Shown: positions 1 to 8,627 of the stretch, piece after piece
Layout: every line of letters starts with the position of its first letter
Numbering within the stretch: the stretch's first letter is position 1
Assembly: GCA_023388965.1 (NCBI GenBank)
Contig: JAEWFF010000004.1
Coordinates: 134,784-198,783 of the forward strand
Length of the DNA: 64,000 nt
Direction of reading: 5' to 3'
Origin: Pseudomonadota bacterium
GTDB lineage: Bacteria; Pseudomonadota; Alphaproteobacteria; Rhizobiales; Methylopilaceae
Translations under genes and position numbers: made by a program
The notes under the pieces: model-generated
Seen by the model: the letters and a program-made list of their open reading frames with translations, nothing else
Database searches by the model: none
What the model was told of the DNA's origin: nothing

Positions 1-1
1 G

Positions 2-1090
2 GCCTATTGGCAGTTCGCGGGCTCCTCCGACGGGGCTGCGGCGGTGCAGACGGCCAAGGTCACGCGCGGCGACATTTCCGAGACCGTTTCCGCGCTCGGC
101 AATCTCCAGCCGCGCGATTATGTCGATCTCGGCGCCCAGGTTTCCGGCCAGCTCAAGACCATCCATGTCCAGCCGGGACAGGAGGTGAAGAAGGGCGATC
201 TTCTGGCCGCAATCGATCCGGTCGTCCTCAATGCGAAGGTGGAAGCCGGCCGCGCCTCGCTCGCCAGCCAGAAGGCCCAGCTTCTCGACAAGGAAGCCCA
301 GCGCGATCTCGCCAACCAGACGCTCGAGCGCCAGCGCCGGCTGGTCGCGACCAAGGCCGTCTCCGATGCCGCCTTCGAAAGCGCGGAAGCCTCCGCCCGC
401 TCCGCCGAAGCGCAGGTCGCCATGCTGGAGGCGCAGATTCAGCAGACCGAATCGACCCTTCGCGGCGACGAGGCGACGCTCGGCTACACCAAGATTTACG
501 CGCCGATGGACGGCACGGTCGCGAGCATCGACGCCCGCGAAGGCCAGACGCTGAACACCAACCAGTCCGCGCCCATCCTCATGCGCATCGCCGATCTGTC
601 GACCATGACGGTATGGACGCAGGTGTCCGAGGCGGACGTGCCGAAGCTGAAGCTCGGCATGCGCGCGGAATTCACGACGCTCGGTTCCGGCGGCCAGCGC
701 TGGAGCGGCACGCTGCGCCAGATTCTTCCGACGCCCGAAGTCGTCAACAATGTCGTGCTCTACACCGCCCTGTTCGATGTCGAGAACCCCGAGCGCGAAC
801 TGATGACGCAGATGAGCGCGCAGGTGTTCTTCATCATCGCGGAAGCCAAAGACGTGCTGACCGTGCCGGCCTCCGCATTGATCGAGGCGCGGCCCGGCAG
901 CGAGGATTTCTCCGTCGAGGTGCAGACCTCGTTCGGCACGGAAATGCGCAAGGTCGATGTCGGCGTGCGCACGCGCATCGCCGCGGAGATCGAATCGGGT
1001 CTTGAAGACGGCGAGACAATCGTCCTGCAACAGCCGCAGGGGCGGCAGGGCGGCCAGAGCGGCCCGCGCAATATGAGGCTGCGGCTGTGA
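2..1090 (+). CDS. macA: MacA-like periplasmic adaptor of an ABC efflux pump (5' partial)
   Basis: HlyD/MacA-family membrane-fusion protein that bridges an inner-membrane MacB transporter to an outer-membrane channel. The frame is open from base 2, so the N-terminus (with the expected membrane anchor) lies outside the window; the GTG at 44 is internal. Visible in order: a lipoyl-like half motif (VQPGQEVKKGDLLAAIDP), a long Ala/Gln/Glu-rich coiled-coil hairpin, the second lipoyl half (YAPMDGTVASIDAREGQT) and beta-barrel and membrane-proximal domains, ending in a Gln/Gly-rich tail. It overlaps macB by 4 bp (GTGA), indicating translational coupling. The substrate (macrolide, peptide, siderophore or lipid) cannot be told from sequence. 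Confidence 0.85.
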   Translation, partial: AYWQFAGSSDGAAAVQTAKVTRGDISETVSALGNLQPRDYVDLGAQVSGQLKTIHVQPGQEVKKGDLLAAIDPVVLNAKVEAGRASLASQKAQLLDKEAQRDLANQTLERQRRLVATKAVSDAAFESAEASARSAEAQVAMLEAQIQQTESTLRGDEATLGYTKIYAPMDGTVASIDAREGQTLNTNQSAPILMRIADLSTMTVWTQVSEADVPKLKLGMRAEFTTLGSGGQRWSGTLRQILPTPEVVNNVVLYTALFDVENPERELMTQMSAQVFFIIAEAKDVLTVPASALIEARPGSEDFSVEVQTSFGTEMRKVDVGVRTRIAAEIESGLEDGETIVLQQPQGRQGGQSGPRNMRLRL

Positions 1091-3060
1091 ACGTCCAGAG
1101 CTTCCGCCGAGGCACGGCAACGAAGCTCGCCGAGCCGCTGATCGAGATCGAGAACATCGGCAAGACCTATGGCGGCGAGGTGCCGGTCGAGGTTCTGCAC
1201 GGCGTCTCGCTGAAGATCATGCCGGGCGAATTCGTCGCCATCATGGGCGCATCCGGCTCCGGCAAATCCACGCTGATGAACATTCTCGGCTGTCTGGACA
1301 AGCCGACGCGCGGCACATACCGCTTTGCGGGGCGCGACGTCTCCGGTCTCGATCGCGACGAGCTGGCGCGGCTGCGCCGCGACGAATTCGGTTTCGTGTT
1401 CCAGAGCTACAATCTGATCGCGACCGCAACCGCTCTCGAGAACGTCGAAGTGCCGGCGATCTATGCCGGCCTCGAGCCGCAGGCGCGGCATGAGCGCGCG
1501 AGCGAACTCCTCACCGCGCTCGGACTCGGCGACCGGCTCCATCATCGCCCCAGCCAGTTGTCGGGCGGCCAGCAGCAGCGCGTCTCCATCGCCCGCGCGC
1601 TGATGAATGGCGGGCGCATCATCCTCGCCGACGAGCCGACCGGCGCGCTCGATTCCAAAAGCGGCGCGGAGGTCATGGCCCTGCTGGCCGATCTCGCGCG
1701 TGAGGGCCACACCGTCATCCTCATCACCCATGACCGCGATGTCGCCAAGGCCGCGCGCCGCGTCATCGAAATCCGCGACGGCGAGATCGTGTCCGACACC
1801 TGTACCGACACCAAAGCGCGCGCCGAACCCATGGCGGCGCCGGTTGCGGCCGCGCCCTCGCGCCTCGACGAAGTGCGCGAGGCCGTGAAGATGGCGCTCC
1901 GCGCGCTGCGCACGAATGTGTTCCGCACCGTCCTGACGCTGCTCGGCATCATGATCGGTGTCGCCTCGGTCGTTGCCATGCTCGCGGTCGGCGAAGGGGC
2001 GAACGAGGATGTGATGAAGCGCATCGGATCGATGGGCTCGAATCTCCTCGTCGTGCGGCCCGGCGCGCCGAACCAGAGATTTACCGCGGGCTCCTCCGTG
2101 CGCACGCTCGTGCCGGAAGATGCGGATGCCATCGCGCAGCTTCCGAACGTGGTTGCGGCGGTGCCCGAGCGTCAGGGCAATGTGACTTTGCGCATCGGCA
2201 ATCGCGATTACGCGACGCAGGCCACCGCGACCTCGGCCGACATGCCGGATGTGCGTGTATGGCCGGTCGAGAAGGGCGTGTTCTTCACCAAAGCCGATGT
2301 GGACGAACAGGCAACCGTCGCGGTGATCGGCCAGACCGTCGAGAGGAACCTGTTCGGAAGGTCCGATCCGCTCGGCAGTTTCGTGCTCGTCAACAATGTG
2401 CCGTTCCAGGTCATCGGCACTCTGTCGGCCAAGGGCGCGACCGGCTTCGGCACCGATCAGGACGATGTCATCTTCGTGCCGATCACGACCGGCGGAATGC
2501 GCCTGTTCGGCGAGCAGCATGTACGCTCGATCACGGTCGCGGTCGAAGACCTCGCCCGCATCGACCAGACCGAGGCCCAGGTACGCGCGCTCGTGACCGA
2601 GCGCCATCACGGCACCGAGGATTTCCAGATCCGCAACATGGCCTCTATCGTCGAGACCATGTCGGCGACGCAGCAGACCCTGTCCATACTTCTGGCCTCC
2701 ATCGCCTCGATCTCGCTGATCGTCGGCGGCATCGGCATCATGAACATCATGCTGATGAGTGTGACCGAGCGCACCCGCGAGATCGGCATCCGCATGGCGA
2801 CCGGCGCCTCGACACGCAACGTGCTGCAGCAATTCCTGACCGAGGCGGTGGTGGTCGCGGCCTTTGGCGGCCTGCTTGGTGTCGGGCTTGGATTTGCGGC
2901 CGGATTTGCGATCAGCTTCGCGGGCCTGCCGCTCAAATTCACCGCCCTGCCGGCGGTCATGGCGTTCGCCTGCGCCGTCCTGACCGGGGTTGCCTTCGGC
3001 TTCATGCCGGCGCTGAAGGCCGCGAAGCTCGATCCCGTCGCGGCGCTTGCGGCCGATTAG
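1087..3060 (+). CDS. macB: MacB-type ABC transporter, fused ATPase and permease
   Basis: 657-aa inner-membrane ABC exporter that works with the preceding adaptor and an outer-membrane channel in mechanotransmission-type export. The ATPase comes first: Walker A GASGSGKST at residues 54-62, signature LSGGQQQR at 158-165, Walker B ILADEP before 185, and the H-loop ITHDRD near 214. After a linker come one transmembrane helix (about 280-305), a MacB periplasmic domain with conserved GSNLLVVRPG, and three C-terminal helices including the family motif SVTERTREIGIR. Length and domain order match MacB (about 650 aa). The start is GTG at 1087, overlapping the macA stop. Its stop overlaps the stop of the convergent response regulator by 4 bp. 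Confidence 0.9.
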   Translation: MNVQSFRRGTATKLAEPLIEIENIGKTYGGEVPVEVLHGVSLKIMPGEFVAIMGASGSGKSTLMNILGCLDKPTRGTYRFAGRDVSGLDRDELARLRRDEFGFVFQSYNLIATATALENVEVPAIYAGLEPQARHERASELLTALGLGDRLHHRPSQLSGGQQQRVSIARALMNGGRIILADEPTGALDSKSGAEVMALLADLAREGHTVILITHDRDVAKAARRVIEIRDGEIVSDTCTDTKARAEPMAAPVAAAPSRLDEVREAVKMALRALRTNVFRTVLTLLGIMIGVASVVAMLAVGEGANEDVMKRIGSMGSNLLVVRPGAPNQRFTAGSSVRTLVPEDADAIAQLPNVVAAVPERQGNVTLRIGNRDYATQATATSADMPDVRVWPVEKGVFFTKADVDEQATVAVIGQTVERNLFGRSDPLGSFVLVNNVPFQVIGTLSAKGATGFGTDQDDVIFVPITTGGMRLFGEQHVRSITVAVEDLARIDQTEAQVRALVTERHHGTEDFQIRNMASIVETMSATQQTLSILLASIASISLIVGGIGIMNIMLMSVTERTREIGIRMATGASTRNVLQQFLTEAVVVAAFGGLLGVGLGFAAGFAISFAGLPLKFTALPAVMAFACAVLTGVAFGFMPALKAAKLDPVAALAAD

Positions 3061-3416
3061 GCGAAGACGGCGTTCAGCACCTGCTGCATCTGGCGCGTCG
3101 TCCAGGGCTTTTGCAGAAAGGCCTCCGGGTTCAGCGTCGCCGCGCGTGCGCGGGTCGTTTTATCGGTGTGCGCCGACATGAACACGACCTTGGCCGGATG
3201 GGTGCGCGTGATCGCATGGGCGGTGTCGATCCCGTCATCGGGGCCGCGCAGGCTGATATCCATCAGCAGGAGGTCGGGCGTTTCGCTGGCCGCGATGCGC
3301 CGTGCGTCCGCTCCGCTCGCCGCCGGCCCGAGAACCCGGTAGCCGAGGGCTTCCAGGGAGCAGGCCAGATCCATGGCGATCAGGGCTTCGTCCTCCACAA
3401 CCAGAATCGTGCGCAT
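3057..3416 (-). CDS. Single-domain response regulator receiver protein
   Basis: 119-aa stand-alone CheY-like receiver with no output domain. Acidic pocket E8/D9, phospho-acceptor D53 in LLLMDISL, conserved Ser81 (VFMSAHTD) and Lys103 (LQKPW) are all present, so it should be phosphorylatable. The ATG at 3416 is chosen because the receiver fold begins exactly there (MRTILVVEDE) and AGGAGG lies about 9 nt upstream; a longer frame to 3524 has no support. No histidine kinase lies nearby, so its partner is unknown. Single-domain regulators of this type in alphaproteobacteria often serve in phosphorelays or with HWE/HisKA2 kinases (family knowledge, not shown here). Confidence 0.85.
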   Translation of the reverse strand: MRTILVVEDEALIAMDLACSLEALGYRVLGPAASGADARRIAASETPDLLLMDISLRGPDDGIDTAHAITRTHPAKVVFMSAHTDKTTRARAATLNPEAFLQKPWTTRQMQQVLNAVFA

Positions 3417-3536
3417 TGCCGCGTACCTCCTGACCGGGCCGATGTTTTTTGTGCAACCGGTCAATAAGCGAACGGGGCGGACAGGACGAAGTTCCGCTTG
3501 CGGCGGATTTTCGACAAATGTCACGCAATCGTGGTT

Positions 3537-3554
3537 TCCTGTTTACTAACAGGA
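3537..3554 (-). other. Short hairpin between ptsN and the response regulator gene
   Basis: Perfect 7-bp inverted repeat TCCTGTT/AACAGGA with a 4-nt loop, 11 bp after the ptsN stop on the minus strand and upstream of the response regulator. It could be a weak terminator for the ptsN unit (no clear U-run follows) or an operator for the next gene. Confidence 0.3.
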
Positions 3555-3565
3555 GACTGGCCCGC

Positions 3566-4024
3566 TCAGGCGGCGTTGGCGGCGGCCTGGGTCAGCAGCG
3601 CATGAAGGCCGGCCGCATCGCGCGTGGCGCGCAGTTTCGCGGCCGTCTGCGTATCGCGCAGGACGCGCGCGACCCGGGCGAGCGCCTTCAGATGATCGGC
3701 GCCGGCGGCTTCTGGCGCCAGAAGCAGGAAAATCAGGTCGACCGGCTCGGAATCGAGCGAGTCGAAATCGATCGGCCGCTCGAGACGCGCGAACAGGCCG
3801 AACAGGCGGCCGATCTTCGGCAGCTTGCCGTGGGGAATGGCGATGCCGTTGCCCACTCCGGTCGATCCCAGGCGCTCGCGCTGCAGCAGCGTCTCGAAAA
3901 TCTCGCGCTCCGGCAGGCCGACCAGTTCGGCCGCGCGGGCAGAGAGTTCCTGAATGGCCTGCTTCTTGGAATTGACCTTGAGCGTCGGGATGACCGCATC
4001 GGGCGGCAGAAGATCACTCAACAT
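3566..4024 (-). CDS. ptsN: PTS IIA-like nitrogen regulatory protein PtsN (EIIA-Ntr)
   Basis: 152-aa EIIA(Ntr) of the nitrogen PTS, which accepts phosphate from NPr and regulates targets such as potassium transport and sensor kinases. The active-site histidine is H65 in GIAIPHGK; the family N-terminus LSDLLPPDAVI is clear. The start ATG 4024 gives the usual family length (about 154 aa); the frame stays open to 4162 but the extension is not family-like, and no strong RBS separates the choices. It is the last gene of the rpoN-side block. In many Hyphomicrobiales a ribosome hibernation factor gene (hpf) stands between rpoN and ptsN; here there are only 200 bp of apparently non-coding DNA (4025-4224). 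Confidence 0.9.
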   Translation of the reverse strand: MLSDLLPPDAVIPTLKVNSKKQAIQELSARAAELVGLPEREIFETLLQRERLGSTGVGNGIAIPHGKLPKIGRLFGLFARLERPIDFDSLDSEPVDLIFLLLAPEAAGADHLKALARVARVLRDTQTAAKLRATRDAAGLHALLTQAAANAA

Positions 4025-4224
4025 GAGGACGGCTCGTTTGCTGTTTCCGGCATGCCGGAAGTCCCCGAAATAGGGCATCGGCTCATGAAATTCACGACCC
4101 CATGAATGCCCCGGCCCCCGGACCCCATAACCGCCGGTCGCCGGGGCAAGACCTACGAACACCCCGGTATGAAGTCAAATCTTGACATGGATGAATTGGG
4201 GACGACAGCCGCCCGGCGGCCTCC

Positions 4225-5739
4225 TCACAGGGGCGTCACTTTCTCGCGACGGCGCTGCACCGACGAGGCTATCCCCATGGCCTCGCGATATTTTGCGACC
4301 GTGCGGCGGGCGATATCCACACCCGAATCGCGCAGCGCCTGAACCAGGGCATCGTCGGACAGCACATCGTCCGGCTTTTCGGCATCGATCATTTCCCGGA
4401 TGCGGTGGCGCACCGCCTCCGCCGAATGCGCCTCGGCGTGCCCGGTCGAGGCGATGGCGGCGGTGAAGAAATATTTCATCTCGAACATGCCGCGCGGCGT
4501 CGCGATGTATTTATTGGCGGTCACGCGGCTGACGGTGGATTCGTGCATGCCGATGGCGTCGGCAACCGCGCGCAGATTCATCGGGCGCAGGAAATGCACG
4601 CCATGCGTCAGGAACGCATCCTGCTGGCGCACGATCTCGGCGGCGACCTTGAGGATCGTCCGGGCGCGCTGTTCGAGCGAGCGAGTCAGCCAGTTGGCGG
4701 TTTGCAGGCATTCGGTGAGAAACGCCTTCTCGCCGGCATTTTTGGCCGTACGTGCAACCTTGGCGTAATAGGACTGGTTGACGAGAACGCGCGGCATGGT
4801 CTCGGCGTTCAGCTCGATCAGCCAGGTTCCGTCCGGCGCGGCGCGCACGAGCACGTCCGGAATGACCGATTGTACGGGCGCGCCGCCGAAAGCGAGGCCG
4901 GGCTTGGGCGTCAGCTGGCGGATTTCCGCGATCATGTCGGCAAGGTCCTCGGCATCGACGCCGCAGATCTTGCGCAATTGCGGAAGGTCGCGCTTGGCCA
5001 GAAGATCGAGATTCTTCACCAGCGCCGCCATGGCCGGGTCGAAGCGGTCGCGCTCGCGCAATTGCAGCGCGAGGCATTCTTCCAGATTGCGCGCGCCGAC
5101 GCCCGCCGGCTCCATCGACTGGATGAGGACAAGCGCCTCCTCGGCCTGTGCGATGGGCGCGCCAAGGCGCTCCGCGAGTTCGGCCAGCGGCTCGGTGAGG
5201 TAGCCGGTCTCGTCGATGCAATCCACGATGCCGCGCCCGATCAGGCGCAGGGCCGGATCGGAGGTCAGCAGCGCGATCTGGGCTTCGAGATGATCGGCGA
5301 GGCTGAGTTCGGCCGAGGCGAAGGTGTCGAGCGGGTGCTCGCCGTCCTGATCGCCCCCGCCGCCGACGCCGGACCAGGCGGAGGCGGTGTAGCCCTCCCC
5401 GCCCGACATCGCCATCGGCGCCTCGTCCTGGAACACATTGCCGAGATCGGTGTCGAGCCGCTCCTCGATGGCGGCGCGGCTCTCGGCGAGGTTCTCGTCC
5501 ATCCAGTCGCCGTCGCGCGCATCGGATGCCTCGGCGGGCGGCGGCGGCGCGTCCTCGCCTTCGACGGCCGGGCCGTCGGTGTCGGCGCGCTCCAGAAGCG
5601 GGTTCTGCTCGATTTCCTGGGCGATATAGGCCTGCAGATCCAGGCTCGAAAGCTGCAGCAGCTTGATCGCCTGCATCAATTGCGGCGTCATCACCAGAGA
5701 CTGGCTTTGCCGCAGAAGGAGCTTGGGGCCGAGGGACAT
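4225..5739 (-). CDS. rpoN: RNA polymerase sigma-54 factor
   Basis: 504-aa sigma-54 directing transcription from -24/-12 promoters with AAA+ activators. Region I is the Leu/Gln-rich N-terminus (QSQSLVMTPQLMQAIKLLQL, about residues 8-27); an acidic region II follows (rich in D/E/A/P around residues 55-100); then the core-binding domain and the C-terminal HTH. The diagnostic RpoN box ARRTVAKYRE is at residues 477-486. The ATG at 5739 gives the canonical N-terminus MSLGPKLLLRQSQ; the frame runs up to 5847 but that extension overlaps lptB and is not family-like. It lies 67 bp downstream of lptB, the usual arrangement in proteobacteria. Confidence 0.95.
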   Translation of the reverse strand: MSLGPKLLLRQSQSLVMTPQLMQAIKLLQLSSLDLQAYIAQEIEQNPLLERADTDGPAVEGEDAPPPPAEASDARDGDWMDENLAESRAAIEERLDTDLGNVFQDEAPMAMSGGEGYTASAWSGVGGGGDQDGEHPLDTFASAELSLADHLEAQIALLTSDPALRLIGRGIVDCIDETGYLTEPLAELAERLGAPIAQAEEALVLIQSMEPAGVGARNLEECLALQLRERDRFDPAMAALVKNLDLLAKRDLPQLRKICGVDAEDLADMIAEIRQLTPKPGLAFGGAPVQSVIPDVLVRAAPDGTWLIELNAETMPRVLVNQSYYAKVARTAKNAGEKAFLTECLQTANWLTRSLEQRARTILKVAAEIVRQQDAFLTHGVHFLRPMNLRAVADAIGMHESTVSRVTANKYIATPRGMFEMKYFFTAAIASTGHAEAHSAEAVRHRIREMIDAEKPDDVLSDDALVQALRDSGVDIARRTVAKYREAMGIASSVQRRREKVTPL

Positions 5740-5768
5740 CAGGGAAAAACCGGCGCGCTTTCTGGAAA

Positions 5769-5785
5769 CTGGGACGATTCTTGCA
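5769..5785 (+). promoter_or_regulatory. Sigma-54-like -24/-12 element, antisense orientation
   Basis: TGGGACG-N4-TTGCA with GG and GC exactly 10 nt apart, one mismatch from the consensus TGGCACG-N4-TTGCW. It lies in the lptB-rpoN gap but reads rightward, antisense to lptB. No forward gene follows, so it is either chance or the promoter of an antisense transcript. Confidence 0.3.
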
Positions 5786-5806
5786 TGATAGCGTCCCGGC
5801 GCGGTT

Positions 5807-6598
5807 TTACAGCCTGAATTCTTCGCCGAGGTAAAGCCGCCGCACATCGGGATTGGCGACGATTTCGTCGGGCGTGCCGTGCATCAGCACATGGCCGGAA
5901 TGGACGATATAGGCGCGGTCGATCAGCCCGAGCGTTTCGCGGACATTGTGATCGGTGATGAGGACGCCGATGCCGCGCTGGGTCAGATAGCGGACCAGCA
6001 GGCGGATATCGTTGACGGCGATGGGGTCGACGCCCGCAAAGGGCTCGTCCAGCAGCATGAAATCGGGGCGGCTCGCCAGCGCCCGGGCGATCTCGACGCG
6101 CCGCCGCTCGCCGCCTGACAGCGCGATCGAGGGCGATTTGCGCAGCTTCTTGATGCCGAATTCCTCGAGCAGGTTTTCGAGATCGCGCGCCCGCCTTTTG
6201 CGGTCCGGCTCCACGATATCGAGCACGGCGCGGATATTGTCCTCGACCGAGAGGCCCCGGAAGATCGAGGCTTCCTGCGGCAGATAACCGATGCCGAGCC
6301 GCGCGCGCTGATACATGGGCAGATCGGTGACATCGTGGCCGTTCAGCTCGATGCGTCCGCCATCGGCCGGTACAAGGCCGGTCAGCATGTAGAAGACGGT
6401 CGTCTTGCCGGCCCCGTTGGGGCCGAGAATGCCGACGGATTCGCCGCGCCCTACCGCGACGCTGACATTCTTGACCACCTGCCGGCCGCCATAGGTCTTC
6501 GACAGGCCGTGCGCGACTAGCCAGCCATCACCGGCAATCGGCGGCTGCCCCTGCGCCCCGCGCGGCTTTTTCGTTCTTTTCCTCCAGAAGAAATTCAA
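5807..6598 (-). CDS. lptB: LPS export ABC transporter ATP-binding protein LptB
   Basis: 263-aa cytoplasmic ATPase of the LptB2FG complex that extracts LPS from the inner membrane. Walker A GPNGAGKTT at 59-67, signature LSGGERRR from 160 and Walker B MLLDEPFAGVDP from 181 are intact. It has a basic N-terminal extension (about 25 residues, FWRKRTKKPRG) of the kind seen in Hyphomicrobiales LptB. The start is a TTG at 6598 that shares bases with the lptA stop (TTGA), so translation is probably coupled; there is no ATG before the ATPase domain. Neighbours lptA and lptC support the assignment. Confidence 0.93.
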   Translation of the reverse strand: MNFFWRKRTKKPRGAQGQPPIAGDGWLVAHGLSKTYGGRQVVKNVSVAVGRGESVGILGPNGAGKTTVFYMLTGLVPADGGRIELNGHDVTDLPMYQRARLGIGYLPQEASIFRGLSVEDNIRAVLDIVEPDRKRRARDLENLLEEFGIKKLRKSPSIALSGGERRRVEIARALASRPDFMLLDEPFAGVDPIAVNDIRLLVRYLTQRGIGVLITDHNVRETLGLIDRAYIVHSGHVLMHGTPDEIVANPDVRRLYLGEEFRL

Positions 6599-7149
6599 GG
6601 TTCGCTCTTTTTCTTCTGCGAGCCGAACACGCCCTGCACCCGGCCCCCGGCCTCATTGCTTTCCACGCGCGATTTCTGCGTCGTCAGATCGACGACCAGC
6701 CGGTCGCCCTTGAGGATGTTGACGCCCTGCGTAACGACGACATTGCCGATGAGCACGACCGTGTTCGACGGCATGTCGAACACGCCGTGATTGCCCGTCG
6801 CCTTCTGATCGCCCGATGTCACGATGACGTTCCCATCGGCTTCGAGCCGGCGGATATCGCGCCCTGTCACGACATCGTCCTCGGCGGGTTGCCCCGCTTC
6901 GCCGGCCCTCTTCTCGTAGAAGATCGTCAGCTTGTTCGTGCGCAGCGTGGATGCGCCCTGAACGACGACGACATCGCCGGAAAAGGTCGCGGTCTGCTTG
7001 TCCTCATGCACATCGAGCCGCTGGGCCTCGATATTGACGGGCTCGTCGCCGCGCCCGCTGAAGCCCTTGAATGCCGATGTGACTTCCTGCTGCGCGGCGG
7101 CGGGAAATGCCATGAGGGCGGCGAAGAGAAGAAAAGCGGAGCGGCGCAT
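6595..7149 (-). CDS. lptA: LPS transport periplasmic protein LptA
   Basis: 184-aa periplasmic OstA/LptA protein that forms the LPS bridge between LptC and LptD. It has a cleavable signal peptide (MRRSAFLLFAALMAFPAAAQ) followed by the OstA-like beta-jellyroll (DVHEDKQTATFSGDVVVVQG, then a repeat near GNHGVFDMPSNTVVLIGNVVV). The ATG at 7149 directly abuts the lptC stop and its own stop overlaps the lptB start, so lptC-lptA-lptB form one translationally linked unit. Confidence 0.92.
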   Translation of the reverse strand: MRRSAFLLFAALMAFPAAAQQEVTSAFKGFSGRGDEPVNIEAQRLDVHEDKQTATFSGDVVVVQGASTLRTNKLTIFYEKRAGEAGQPAEDDVVTGRDIRRLEADGNVIVTSGDQKATGNHGVFDMPSNTVVLIGNVVVTQGVNILKGDRLVVDLTTQKSRVESNEAGGRVQGVFGSQKKKSEP

Positions 7150-7845
7150 TTACGGATTTCCCATACGGTCCGGCGAGTCGGCGAGCGGTGCGGCCGTGTC
7201 CGGCTTCAGAAGCATGCGTACGCCGCCGGCAAAGGAAGCGCGGTCGCCATGGCTGAACAGATGCATGTTGGCGGCATCGAGTTCGGCGTTGGAAAATTCG
7301 ATCCGCACCGGTTTCGAACTGACGATTTCGCCCGCCTGGAAATCGACATCGGCTTCGGAAAGGTTCGCCCGGTCGTCGAGATCGGTAACGATGGCGATGC
7401 TGCCGTCGAGCTTGAGCGTTTCGCGCTTGTTGTCGAGATGGCCGCGCCCGGCATCGAGTTTGGCCCAGCCGTCCTCGCGTATGGCCATGCGCGCCTTGAT
7501 GCCGAACAGATCGACCTCATGCGGATTGGCAAGGCTCTGCTCGGCGCGCGCGGCGTTCACTTCATAGCCCGTCTGCTTTCCTTCGGGCGTCATCTCGTAG
7601 CCGGTGAAACGCGGATTGCGCATGATGATCGTGCTGCCCGTCACGCCCATGCTCTCGGCGTCGATCTCGGCCAGAATGACGCGCGGGTCGAAGGCGAGCA
7701 TGGCGGCAATGGCGCCGACGACGAGAACGGTCATGGCCGGCAGGGCAAGGCGCAGAACCCGCACGAGGCGGGAATGGCGCCGCACCGCCCTCTCCACATT
7801 CTGGCGTGAGCGGGGAGCGCTGCCGAGAAACGCGGTGCTTGCCAA
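7150..7845 (-). CDS. lptC: LPS export ABC transporter periplasmic protein LptC
   Basis: 231-aa bitopic inner-membrane protein that passes LPS from LptB2FG to LptA. A basic cytoplasmic N-terminus (RSRQNVERAVRRHSRLVRVL) precedes one transmembrane helix (about residues 33-53), then the LptC beta-jellyroll with NPRFTGY and LDGSIAIVTD strands. The start is probably TTG at 7845, 36 nt after the rnd stop, preceded by GGAG; no ATG exists before the membrane helix. It heads the lptCAB block. Confidence 0.88.
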   Translation of the reverse strand: MASTAFLGSAPRSRQNVERAVRRHSRLVRVLRLALPAMTVLVVGAIAAMLAFDPRVILAEIDAESMGVTGSTIIMRNPRFTGYEMTPEGKQTGYEVNAARAEQSLANPHEVDLFGIKARMAIREDGWAKLDAGRGHLDNKRETLKLDGSIAIVTDLDDRANLSEADVDFQAGEIVSSKPVRIEFSNAELDAANMHLFSHGDRASFAGGVRMLLKPDTAAPLADSPDRMGNP

Positions 7846-7881
7846 CGCCTGTGGTCTCCGTGCCGGGGCCGGCGCGGCCCG

Positions 7882-8496
7882 TCAAGAATGCGCGAAAATA
7901 TCCTGATCGGGGAATCCGGTCAGGTCGAGTGCCGAGCGGATCGGCAGAAAGGCGTAGCAGGCGTCGGCCAGGGCCGTGCGGCCCTCGCGCGCGAGCAGAC
8001 CTTCCAGTTGTGCCTTCAGCGCGTGCAGATAAAGCACGTCCGATGCGGCGTAATTGAGCTGATTTTCGGTCAGCGTTTCGGCGCCCCAGTCCGAGCTCTG
8101 CTGCTGCTTGGAGATTTCGATGCCGAGCAGTTCGCGCGTCAGGTCCTTGAGGCCGTGCCGGTCGGTGTAGGTGCGCACCAGCTTCGAGGCGATCTTCGTG
8201 CACCAGACCGGCTCGGGCATGATGCCGAAGGTCTTGAACAGCACGGCGAGATCGAACCGCGCGAAGTGGAACAGCTTGGTCACGGACCGGTCGCGGAACA
8301 GGGCTTCGAGATTGGGGGCGCGGTTCTGGCCGGGAAGAATCTGGACGAGTTCGGCATTGCCGTCGCCGCTCGACAGCTGAACGAGGCAGAGCCGGTCCCG
8401 ATGGGGATTGAGCCCCATGGTTTCGGTGTCGACGGCAACCGCGCCTGAAAAGGTGAGGCCGTCGGGAAGATCGCCGCGGTGGAGCCGGAAGGTCAT
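7882..8496 (-). CDS. rnd: Ribonuclease D-family 3'-5' exonuclease
   Basis: 204-aa short RNase D: only the DEDDy exonuclease domain, without the HRDC domains of the roughly 370-aa enterobacterial enzyme, as is usual for the copy next to lptC in Hyphomicrobiales. Catalytic residues are visible: D23 and E25 (AVDTETMG), D82 (FARFD), and Y149 with D153 (NYAASDVLYL). Predicted to trim 3' ends of structured RNA such as tRNA precursors. Its stop lies 36 nt upstream of lptC in the same frame, suggesting co-transcription with the lpt genes. Confidence 0.88.
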   Translation of the reverse strand: MTFRLHRGDLPDGLTFSGAVAVDTETMGLNPHRDRLCLVQLSSGDGNAELVQILPGQNRAPNLEALFRDRSVTKLFHFARFDLAVLFKTFGIMPEPVWCTKIASKLVRTYTDRHGLKDLTRELLGIEISKQQQSSDWGAETLTENQLNYAASDVLYLHALKAQLEGLLAREGRTALADACYAFLPIRSALDLTGFPDQDIFAHS

Positions 8497-8576
8497 GATG
8501 TTCGCGCCTGCTGAAAAGTGCAGCCCGGGGGGTACACTGCCAGGGCCGGTGCGGCAAGCGCGACAGCGGAAGGGCG

Positions 8577-8605
8577 CAAAAGGACGGGGCGTGACCGCCC
8601 CGTCC
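8577..8605 (-). terminator. Intrinsic terminator of the Tat-signal protein gene
   Basis: Stem GGACGGGGCG/CGCCCCGTCC (10 bp) with a 4-nt loop. On the minus strand it is followed by TTTTGCG, 22 nt past the stop at 8628. Confidence 0.75.
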
Positions 8606-8627
8606 CCGGATCGCTAATTGGCCGCGA

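Noticed and set aside
760..2832. 690-codon open frame on the minus strand opposite macA/macB
   Set aside because: Composition (His/Arg/Asp-rich, no domain) is that of an antisense shadow in GC-rich DNA; macB on the other strand has all ABC motifs.
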